Made by a program: the position numbers and the translations under genes
The notes under the pieces: generated by a model
What the model was told of the DNA's origin: nothing
The model's database searches: none
Seen by the model: the letters and a program-made list of their open reading frames with translations, nothing else
In this document: positions 37,736 to 48,300 of the stretch, one piece after another
How the letters are laid out: every line of letters starts with the position of its first letter
Numbering within the stretch: the first letter of the stretch is position 1
Assembly: GCF_022581195.2 (NCBI RefSeq)
Contig: NC_061472.1
Coordinates: 3,720,001 to 3,784,000 of the forward strand
DNA from: Helicoverpa zea
Taxonomy: Eukaryota > Arthropoda > Insecta > Lepidoptera > Noctuidae
Length of the DNA: 64,000 nucleotides
Direction of reading: 5' to 3'

Positions 37736-39118
37736 TAAAAATCTTAAAGTTTCAAACGCTTTTGGATCATTATTGCGAAATGGAATTTCTTGGTGCATTT
37801 TGCAGAAATGTATCAAATGCTTTTGAATCATTTTAGGAAATTACATTTCATTTAAGCTGTAAGATCAAGACGCATGGAACATTTATGAAAAAATATTATA
37901 TCCTATTATTTGCTATAATGTTTCAAGAGTTTTGAACCATATTTGCTTTATTTTTTAAGTTTCCGTCATAGGTGTGTTGGTATAACCAGTCATAAAATAA
38001 TATTTATATGTAGTTGACAGAATAGAATGTGTCTTTGTGACATGAAAATAGAGATCATTTTCGATTGTTTGGAATCAAAACCTTGGTTTTGCATAGTTTG
38101 TGGATTGGATCATTTCTGCACACATGGTCCTTGTATAGATTACTTTGAAATTTAACATTTCTGTAGGTAGACAGTGAATCGTACACTTGTGTGATTCTTA
38201 TAAGAACAACAACATAAATGTTGCTGGGTGCGTAGTAGGGGAAAATTAAACAATGAATTACGTTACAGCCTTATTTATTATTTGGTTATTAGTAACAAAT
38301 ATACTATTTACAAAATACATAATTAGCCTACCAAGTAGAATTGTCTTAAAGATGTATGAATTAAATCTTATTTGTTACATCTTTTACCTAAAAATTGGTA
38401 AATTACAATCTATTATCGTCAATTGAAGTTACTTTTCACTCAAAGTATGGGCAAATATTGAGAACAATAACTTTTCATATAAAATGCAAGTGACTGAATT
38501 TTACTAATTAATTTTAATAGAAATAAAAATAATACATCGTTCAAAATTCAATCACAATAAATTAAAATCAAACAGCAGTCACGTTTTCGGTAAAACTTCC
38601 TACTTATACATAATAAGTATCTATTTGCCCACAAGCCCGGCTTCCTGTATATATGCTGTAACATCGCGAATCCCATGTACAGGAAGCCCAAAGCTATCCT
38701 AAATAACCCTAAAAACAAAGATATCTATTCACTCGTGTGAAACAAAAATATCAACACGGTGCATAATAAAATCTTATATTACATTATCGTGACTTCAACA
38801 AAGCGTAAGCAGCGTTTTCCAAAAAAGTTATACATTGTACTTTTATTTTGCTGGCGACATGTTGTTGATGTCAATTAAATTCGTATACAATTAATTGGTA
38901 TCTTAGATAGCCAAAATAACTGATGTATGTCAGAATCTACGGAAAAGCGTTTGGAAAAATAACAGGTAAAATAACAGTAGGTAGGTAACAAAACTAACAG
39001 TGCAGTGCTTTGCATACTGGTAATAGTCAAAAGAAACATTATGTTCACTATCATTGAGGTCACGAGCTCGTAAAAATTGTAGACAAATAAACCTATGTAG
39101 CTTAAAACTAGTGTAAGA
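37736..39118 (-). other. Intergenic sequence and 3' UTR of the SR-factor gene
   Basis: AT-rich, no coding sequence seen. It includes the likely 3' UTR of the minus-strand SR gene from 39118 downwards. Minus-strand AATAAA signals lie at 38842-38847 and 38274-38279, predicting 3' UTRs of roughly 0.3 or 0.85 kb. Confidence 0.55.
38842..38847 (-). terminator. Candidate proximal poly(A) signal of the SR-factor gene
   Basis: AATAAA on the minus strand about 270 nt after the stop codon. A second candidate is at 38274-38279. Either or both may be used. Confidence 0.35.
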
Positions 39119-39344
39119 CTAATCGCCACTGCGGGGCGAGCGATCTGTACTAGCACGGTCTTGCGCGTCGCCGTTCTGTCGCGGCGAGCCGGAGCGGGAC
39201 CGGGACGCGGAGCGGTCGCGAGACGCCGACCGGTCGCGGGACCCCGACCGGGACCGAGAGCGAGAACGGGAACGAGACTTAGTCGGACGACGTTCTTCCT
39301 CACGCTTCGGAGACGCTTCCTTGCTGCGTGAGCGAGATCTTTCC
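39119..39344 (-). CDS. B52: SR factor exon 9 (last): RS domain end and stop
   Basis: 226 nt after TTAACAG. It encodes ERSRSRSKEASPKREEERRP, a run of RS dipeptides, SRDRSASRDRSASRSRSGSP and the end DRSPRSGD, with TAG at 39121-39119. It is the final coding exon because the frame stops here. Confidence 0.9.
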
Positions 39345-42300
39345 CTGTTAATTCATAATAAAACATTTGTTAGAATTGTGCAGAAAATAAAAAGATTTTT
39401 GTCTTTAATTTCCACTTTCAATATGTTTTGTTTAATTTTATGTCAGGGGGTTTTAGTGATTGAAGTTAGCAGTGCAATTAATGGCAGAATAATTTTGATT
39501 TAATTATAAAGCTCTTAGTGATATTATTTACAGTGTGTATATTATAAGTACAGAATAATAAATATGAGATACATATTACAAAGATGCAGATGATGATGAA
39601 TTTACTGGCAGATTTGTTAGTATTAATTAGCAGGAATAATTCAATTCAGTAAAGTAAATTAATATGAATTGTTTCAAACCTGAGCCGATCTGGTAAGTGA
39701 AATGTAAAATGATTAAGAGCAAACAGCTAAACAACATCAAATGCTCACCTTGGAACGGCTTCTCTTCGTAATGCGGGAAAACATGGAGCGAGTTAATAAT
39801 GTTTGATAATGTGCAATCAATATTAATAACATTGGATGAATTTTGTTAATATGTGGATGCCAATGGGTTTAGTTGTGGACTGAATCTGACAATAATGCTT
39901 TTATGTGCGAGATTATATTTCGGTCAGATAAAATGTAAATTGTGGGAGTGTCTGCTATGACATAAGAGTTCAATGTTGTGCATTGCACACGTGTTTAATT
40001 AACAAGCACAGCAAATCGAAGTGCCCTATGCAAATTTCAAAACAACAGAATTTTGGAAACTACATATAAAAAAATTGCATCTTAGAACATTATGGATATT
40101 TGGTTATTTTCATAGAGCATGTCGACAAAAGAAAAATAACCTCACAGAATTCGCACAACCGTCAGACTGAACGATTGAAAGCACACATATGGACTTACTT
40201 GGAGGCGGCTTTCGGCGATCGGGACTTAGACCTCGAGGCAGACTTGTCGCCGTTCCTTTCGGCGGACTTGCGCGGCGAGGCTGAGCGACGGTCGGATCTA
40301 CGGGACGCCGAGCGACGGTCGGATCTACGGGACGCCGAGCGACGGTCAGATCTACGGGACGCCGAGCGACGGTCGGATGCCCGGGACGCCGATGGAGACC
40401 GCGACTTCGAACGACTGCGATCCCTAATCGACGCCGACATCGAACGCCAGAAATGGTAGTAATAGCTGGGTTTAGTTACGTCCACTACTCAAGTCTGTGT
40501 CGACAGTTGTAGCTGCCCAATTTTGACCCAACCATAAGTAGTCCAATAAGTAATCTGATCTGATATGTTGGTTTCTCTGCATTAGGCAGATACAACTCTT
40601 TCGAACTGACTTGTAAACACAAACAAATGTGACACAACATACATGTCTGAATCTTGCATCACATTTTGATTAAAAAATATGGCTAAGTTGTCTACAATAA
40701 GTAGAGTACTATTGGCTAAGTACTTACAGTTTTAAATTTTGCTCAGCGCAAGTAATAACACACCTAGCCAAATGAATACTAGGTTAATTTGTATACATAT
40801 TCATGCATATATTAATTTGATATTTATTGCATTTATTGCTGGAGCATTTTGCATTTTAGAAAGAAATTTTTGCATGCAAGCATAATATTTGAGATTTGAA
40901 GGGGAATGCAGTCAGTTAGAAAATTAGCAGACTACTTAGAGAATCAGTATTTGTGCATATTTTATATCCCACCAGTCTCAAACTGTGCATAAGTTTACTA
41001 TATGAAATAGCTCTAATATATTAGCTAAATAGTCTGCTTCAAACTTGACATTATGAGAGAACTATTGCAATGATCTATTGAGATGATTTTAATTGGGTCT
41101 ATTCAACTAGTGGCTTAAGGCCTTATTAATTACATAATGTTACATTATTTATGAGGCTCCTGCTATGTAAAATATTTGATGATATTACAAATTCATGACT
41201 AAATTTCATATAGAATGATTATGCATACAAATACCAAGATCAATATTGCATAAAACTACTTATGAAATTGCTGAAATCTAATATAGAAATGAGCTGTAAT
41301 CATATACTGCGTATCTAAAAGCTTAAGATGGTTATGAGCTATCAAATTATTTACATAGCAGGGTCACAAGATGGTTGTTAAGGTGTATACTCACTTGGAG
41401 CGCGATCTGGAGCGAGACTTGGCGACGGGGCTCTTGCTCTTCGGTCTGGACTTGGAGCGAGAGCGACTGCGCGACGAGCGACGGGAGCGAGACCTGGAAC
41501 GTATGTACATCACTTTTCTAAAACTGCAGTGGTTTTAGCCTAAGTAGTGAGTTCTGATAGAGGGTTCCTCAGTAATAGTTTTATCAGCAAGAGCTTTCAG
41601 CCCCGAAAGATGGTAAATAATATAGTATCATCATGAAAGTGGTCAAGTTGAAAATCACGCAACTTAGTTATGCATCCGTTATAAAATAAAATATATGAAC
41701 CCATTACAGAGTGGCATTATTGTAGCCTGAAATCAGGGACGCTTTAATCAATTTTCATGCTCAGTCACGTCGTGCTCAAGACTAAGAAATCTTAAGGAAT
41801 TAATTTCTGTTCACTATGAAAAAGGTACATTTGATTTTTTTGTAAAATGTGTGCAAAAAGTATAATAAATAAATAAAAAAACCGGCCAAGTGCGAGTCGG
41901 ACTCGTGCACGAAGGGTTCCGTAAATTACAGTTAAATCAACCTATCTCAAAAACTATAAGAGATACTTTGATCAAACCAAAAATCGTTGAAAGAGTTAAT
42001 TAGCATGCATCACCTCTATTTTTTTTAGAATTTTATACCCCGTAGTTATAAAAATAGAGGGGGGGGGACATACTTTTTACGACTTTGAGAGCTGATATCT
42101 CAAAAACCGTTCACTTTAAGAAAAATGTTTTTTAGAAAACTTTATATCATTTTAAAAGACCTTTCCATTGATACCCCACACGGGTATGTACATCGAAAAA
42201 AAAAATTTCATCCCTCAGTTACATGTATGGGGGGCCCCACCCCCAATTCTTTTTTTTACTATTTAGTGTCATATTTTTGTAGCGGTTCATACAACACATA

Positions 42301-45300
42301 TTCCCATCAAATTTCATCACTGTAGTACTTATAGTTTCCGAGTAAATCGGCTGTGACAGACGGACAGACGGACAGACGGACAGACGGACATGACGAAACT
42401 ATAAGGGTTCCGTTTTTGCCATTTTGGCTACGGAACCCTAAAAAGGCTTACTATTGGTAGTATTACATACCTGGAGCGGCTGCGCCTGCGGTCCCTGGAT
42501 CGCGACCGGCTGCGGCTTGAGGACGAGCGCGAGCGGCGACGGGATCCGCGCCTGGCCTCAATCAGACGGATGCGGCGGCCGTTTAGCTCAGTACCATCAA
42601 GTTTTTCAATAGCAGCGCGCATGTCCGAGTGTGTAGCAAATTCCACCACACTAAAGGTAGAAAAAAGGAGTTTTAGAACATGATTTTGGAATTAAGAGGT
42701 AGTTTTTTGGATGGGAGGTGTCCTCAGTAAGAATTTTATCATCAAGAGCTATCAGCCCCGAAAGATGGTAAATGGTATAGTATCATCATGAAAATATTTA
42801 GTTTATGTTATGTTATCAAGTATACCAGCTGAAATAAATTACAAGTTTTATATGGCTTGTTACTGGAATGAAACTTAACCACTCTAACGTCCGTGGATAG
42901 TACAGTATCCAAGAAAAAAGTAGCGTCATACGCCCATGGATACTATAGTATCCAAAGCGACGAGTTGTGTTTAACTCCATCTATTTTAAAATACGGTATT
43001 ATTTGTTGAGTTTTGACAGATTACCTATATAGCTGATGAAATAGTTCGACGAAAAAATAAGAGATGGTAGTGTAACAAGCTTTTGACAAAAAAAAAAAAA
43101 TTTAGTTCAGTTGACGCGTTTGACGTTCGTTTCGTTAAGTGTTTTTATAAGTGTCAACTATTATGTCGTTTTGTTTTATTTATTTTACAAGTGTTATACA
43201 TCAAAATAAACTAGAAGATTTGGGCTTTATGATGATGTTTAAATATCACAGTTTTAGCTGATAAATCTAGTCTAATTTTAACTTCAAACGATTGTTGTTT
43301 CGAAGAAAGTCCGGTCAAGGTCATAGGCCAATCTTAGTTTTGTTTATACATATTTTACAAACTTTGCATTAAAATATTATATTTAATATCGTAATAAGCA
43401 AAATAATACATTTTTCAAACAGAAATATACTAAATTCATTGAAAATTTCGTAATAGCCTTCTCGAGCGCGGGAGACATCGCGGTAAAATTACGAAGAGTA
43501 GTGTTTTGTTTCGATTTAATTAAAATACTTAGGGCACCTACGCATTATGCGGTTAGCCGGACTGCGGTCAGCCGTGCGGCTGACCGCAATAAAAAATTTG
43601 TACGAGAATGTAGTTTTCATTCGCACTACGACGCGGCTGCCGCCCGACCGCTCCGGTCGTTCTGAGCGCTGCGGCCCGACCGGCGGCCAGCCGGACGGTC
43701 GCCATACACACTACGCGGATATGCTAGTTTGCGGTTGCCCGCCATTGACGGTAAACGTGTTCACCAACATTCGCGCATTTAACTAATACTTTATTAATAT
43801 GGATTTCGTTACCGAAAAAATTATAATCGAGATACAAAATAGGCCAGCAATCTGGAATACTAAATCCGCAGAATATTCCGATAAAAACCAACCGCAAACC
43901 ACTACGGTTTCTAAACGCACTTTCCGGTTGGAGTTGCGGCTATCCGCCACCCGGCTAACCGCAAGCGCAACCGTTTCCTACGGTTAGCCGGACGGCTGAC
44001 CGCAGTCCGGCTAACCGCATAATGCGTAGGTGCCCTTAGAGTTAACCGAATATAATCAAATATACATCAGAAGAAAGGGTAATAAGCCTAGTTTGTTCTG
44101 AAAAGATTTTATTGATAAAATATGCAACAGTTGTCCCTTATATTTTAAAATGGTAGAAATAAATGTGTTTTTTTCTCCTTAAAATCATGTTTAACCCGGA
44201 TTTTAGTATCAAAGATTATAACTAACGATTTTAAAATATCATTAACTTTGATCTGTATTCTTTAACCATTTTTTTCGTATTTTTTTCTTTATTTTAGCCA
44301 TTACGGTTCAGTAGCTGTATAGGTTTTTTGTTACGACGAAGTTGCGAGTCGCGCGTGGTTCGGGTGCCGCGCACGGCTGGACGTTAGAGAGAGAAACGGT
44401 CGCGCGGCCCGGACGTTAGAGTGGTTATAAACCTTTCAGTTATATATAGCTATACCAAAAATACTGACATGAAAGTGAAATCTTTAGGACTCTTTTCTAA
44501 CGACATTCTAGAGATATCGTAGTCAATAGAATCATATGAAGGTCATACCAAATTCCTTATTACCGAGGCGTCAACTTACCCTTCATTTCTATGTTGCTTG
44601 TGAGCGTCAGCGTAGGTAACTTCACCAGCTTGACGCATGTAATCCTTCAAGTCCTGCAAACCAATGGTTCGCGTTAATAAAGTGAATGTTTAACAAACTT
44701 TAAAAACTCTTGCAAAAGTCATCATCAGAATAATGTGTTATCATCAAGGTCTTCAGCCCCGAAAGATGGTAAAAAAACGATCTCATCATGAACTTTGCAA
44801 AAGTTTATGGAATTTCAGCGAATATTGGGATTACATATTGAGACAAGTATCCTAACGAAATAAAAAGATGGAACGATAGATACGCTTTTCACAGCGTTTT
44901 CGTATACGTTTCTCATCGGTTGGCATTGTTTACGTGACTTGTTCACAGTATTCTCGCCTGGTTTTCCTTACGCAGCTACAAATCCAAGTTTCTCTGGTAT
45001 GGATCGTCCGCCCAGTTTCTTTGATTTCTGTAAGAAACTGCTCATATAAGTCTCCAAGAATCGTTGTCATTGCCTTCAGCTATGTGACACTGTTGACTCG
45101 CCATCCTTGCTCTCATTTGTGTTGTTATGTCCCCGTCTGGTGAATTGCCACATCCATCCGAATAGTGAATCCAGCCATCATTGAGTTGCGTTGATTTCTG
45201 CCTTCTGCTCACGGCCTTGTCAATATCCTTTTGATACAGCCAAACGCCTCATCTGTTACTGGTCATCTGGACTTCAAGTGGGGTCGTTTGTCTTGTCTTC

Positions 45301-48300
45301 AGCGATAATCAAGTATCAGGTATCATCTACTCCTCTCGTACAGTCCATTTTACAACATGCATCTTCAACTCCCAAACAAGTTGAATATTCTGCGTAAACA
45401 ATGTTACCGTGCGAATTTTCGTATACGAAAAGCTGATCAAGCCGTAATAGAAAATAAACTTGACGTACGAACGAAATGATTCGAATGGAAGTTCACGATA
45501 GTGAGGCTAATCATATTTTATGCTATTGTTATGTAAAGTATGTACTTCACTATTGCGAACAAGATGTTAAAACTTAAAGTTAACAATGATATAATGAATT
45601 TAAAATGGGAGATTGCACATAACGAGAAAACGGCTCCTGTTGTCTGTGCCCCCCTATCGACTTTACCTTGGCGGGGGCCACCGGGTGACCGGGGGGTGTC
45701 GGCTGGAGGGGCGGCCGGGGAGGGCGTCATCACGTCACCGGAGCTCCGGGACCGATCCTAACATCGCCTCAGACCACATCGCACACAGCGCTACATCGAG
45801 GACTCTGGCCACGATACGCCACCTTCTGTTGTTTTTAAAAATTATCTATAAAGCTCGTAAGTAAGTTTGGTACAACACTTGTATAAAAAAATACTGTTTT
45901 TAGAATATGAATGTTATGCACAGTGCTAAGTTTGACAGTTTAAGTATGTTGTGTTATGCTAAGTTAAAGTTATGATTGTTACTATTCGACAAATTATTTT
46001 GTATTGTTTCATGTTTATTAGTAAAGCAAATAGGGTGGTGTGGAGCTCTCGAGGCCTTGAAGGTGGTCCAAAGATAGGTTTGCACGACAGGTCTTCCGTT
46101 CCTCGACAGGTTTGGGTTTGATTCATCGCGCCGTCATTCCAGGCAGTGCTCTATGTGATTGTTATTATTACTTGTCTCCTTAAAGTGTCCTCTCATGGCT
46201 TCAATATTCATGTCTCCAGTGTACGTCATCGGCGTCCTTCTCCAGTTCTGTCCACCATGGTGTGTAAGCGCCTTCGTCCGAATAGTGTAAGTCCGTTCCG
46301 GCCAGAATGTCCAGTGTTGGTGGTTCGTGATTGTCACGCTCGCGACTATAGGTACCGTCCGTGCAGGTGACGTAGGCCGGCCAGCCCTCAACAAAGAGTG
46401 AAGATGTCCAGGACCCTGGGTGATAGGTGATGGAATGATGATGGGCCCAATGGTGTCCCGGCTCGATTTCTTACCTGCCAGCTAATGCGGCTAGACAGAT
46501 TTTCGACGACTAGTCGATACTCGGTGCGCGTCGGCGGTCCGTATCTATAACTGTAGTCACTGTGGAACAAATATTTTGTATTATAATATCATTCATTACT
46601 GTTTTTAATGACTCAAACTGTTGTCCAAGTGATGTGTATGTTTGTTACACTTTTTTAATGGATTTGGATGAAACTTGGCAGTAACATAGCTTACATCAGA
46701 ATAAGTTATGTTATGTAAATCGGAGTTACAGTTGCAGCATATTAAAGTGTATATGTATTTACAAAAAAATATTCTTCAGGGCTTGTATTTCATGACTTTG
46801 AAATATAGTTAATAATTATTAACCTTTTCATTTATCGTAGGTATACTACAGTTGTTTATCGTTGACTTGTTTTTCTAGATATTGCTTATCTACAAGTTAC
46901 GCAAGTTATTTTAAAAGACCATAATGAATTGCAAAACGATATTGATAAATCAATATCTATGCTGTACTTACAGAAAATGGCTGTAACGCAAAAGAAAAAC
47001 CAATGTCATAACTATGCTCTAAAAACAATGTGATTGAAACTGTGTGAATAAAAGCTAAATGGGAGATGTAATTCCTTGATTACCTTCTATGTAAAATACA
47101 TCTTTTAAACTCAATTTTATTTCACACTAAAGTTTTAAGCCAACTTAGATTGTAATTTGCAGCCACTAAGAGCTATTTCTCAGTGGTCTTTGTGCTTTTC
47201 TGTGCACAGGTAGCACGTGATATTATTTCTACAGTGGGGCTCAAAAATCTTCTCCTTTTCTACATCGAGGGTACTTTCTACAGCATCTAGTTCTATGTTC
47301 TACTGAGGCGGAACTAATGTTGTGTGTTGTACTGACGAGTGTATTGTGCCTAGCTGAATGAAGACTGGAGAAAAAGCATAGCAAAAACACGTCCACAACA
47401 AAAATAGTGTACGAAATACGTAATATGAAACACGGGGCTGTTATGCAAAAACAAAACAAGGATAATCATAAAATGATTGAAAATTTTGTAACTATCGCAA
47501 TATAAATAAAGCTGTAGAAAGATCAGAAAAGATGGGGTTCGAAAGATGTTTAGTATGTGGGAATGGGTCCTCAAGCAGACTAATGTTTAGCATGCAGAAA
47601 TAATATAATAGCAGGAAAGAGTAAAACCTCAGAAATTGGACTCTGTAGAAATGATCTATTATAGGTTGTGATAAGAAAATTGACAAGATAGACTTTTTGG
47701 GTACATCAGTTCGAATTTTCTGCGCAAGCACAAAACAATCCCTTGTTATATTTGAATGCAGTCCGGAATAGGACGAAAGTATGCCAGAAAGGGGGAATGT
47801 TTCATGGGCGCAGCAAGGATTAGATTTCAGGAGCATCAGGTGTTCTTCAGCCACCAACCCGTTTCCCGGCTTGACAATAACGGGCATTACCTCTCAGTGG
47901 GTTCCTATGTCCGTATAGGAGCTATAGGTTGTCGGAGGTGTATTTGTTTGGAAAGCCTGGCTACGCCCATGTATGTTGTTGCATATCATGCCCGTGTTCG
48001 CAATACAGACGGTTCACGTCTCGGCGGCGGGCGTCGCGGCGGCGGCGGCGGCAGATCCCGGCAGCGCCAGCGGTCCGAGCCCCGCGGCATGCCGCGAGCC
48101 CTCTCCACCGACACCCTACAACATAGCGACACTCACTCGTATCGCGACCGGCCGCGGTCGCGCTCGTAGTAGCGGTCGCGGCGGTAACGGTCGGCGCTGC
48201 GGTCGATGCCCCTGGCCGGCTCCACCACCACCCTGCGGCACACCCACGGTCTACTGTTAGCACTGCCCTCCCCGTCCTCGCACTCCCACCGACCACACCA

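Larger units (their letters stand above)
42879..44424. mobile_element. Probable piggyBac-like non-autonomous element, containing a Harbinger MITE
   Basis: Terminal inverted repeats CCACTCTAACGTCCG (42879-42893) and its reverse complement (44410-44424). Flanks are TTAA at 42875-42878 and TTAT at 44425-44428, consistent with a decayed TTAA target duplication. The left end has a repeated GGATACT/AGTATCC motif. Subtracting the inserted Harbinger element leaves about 1.04 kb with no transposase. Class assignment rests on the TTAA-like flank only. Confidence 0.5.

Noticed and set aside
39749..39766. Possible micro-exon reading KRSRSK with a GTGAGC donor in the last SR-factor intron
   Set aside because: No acceptor gives that reading in a phase compatible with both neighbours; left as chance or cryptic.
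40100..40459. Plus-strand ORF of 119 codons with ERRSDLRDA repeats
   Set aside because: Antisense reading of the RS-domain tandem repeat of the SR factor.
42125..42325. ORF of 66 codons within the 41.9-42.4 kb repeat
   Set aside because: Lies entirely in a non-coding interspersed repeat.
47756..48169. Plus-strand ORF of 137 codons antisense to SR-factor exon 3
   Set aside because: Antisense shadow of Arg-rich coding sequence and GC-rich intron start.
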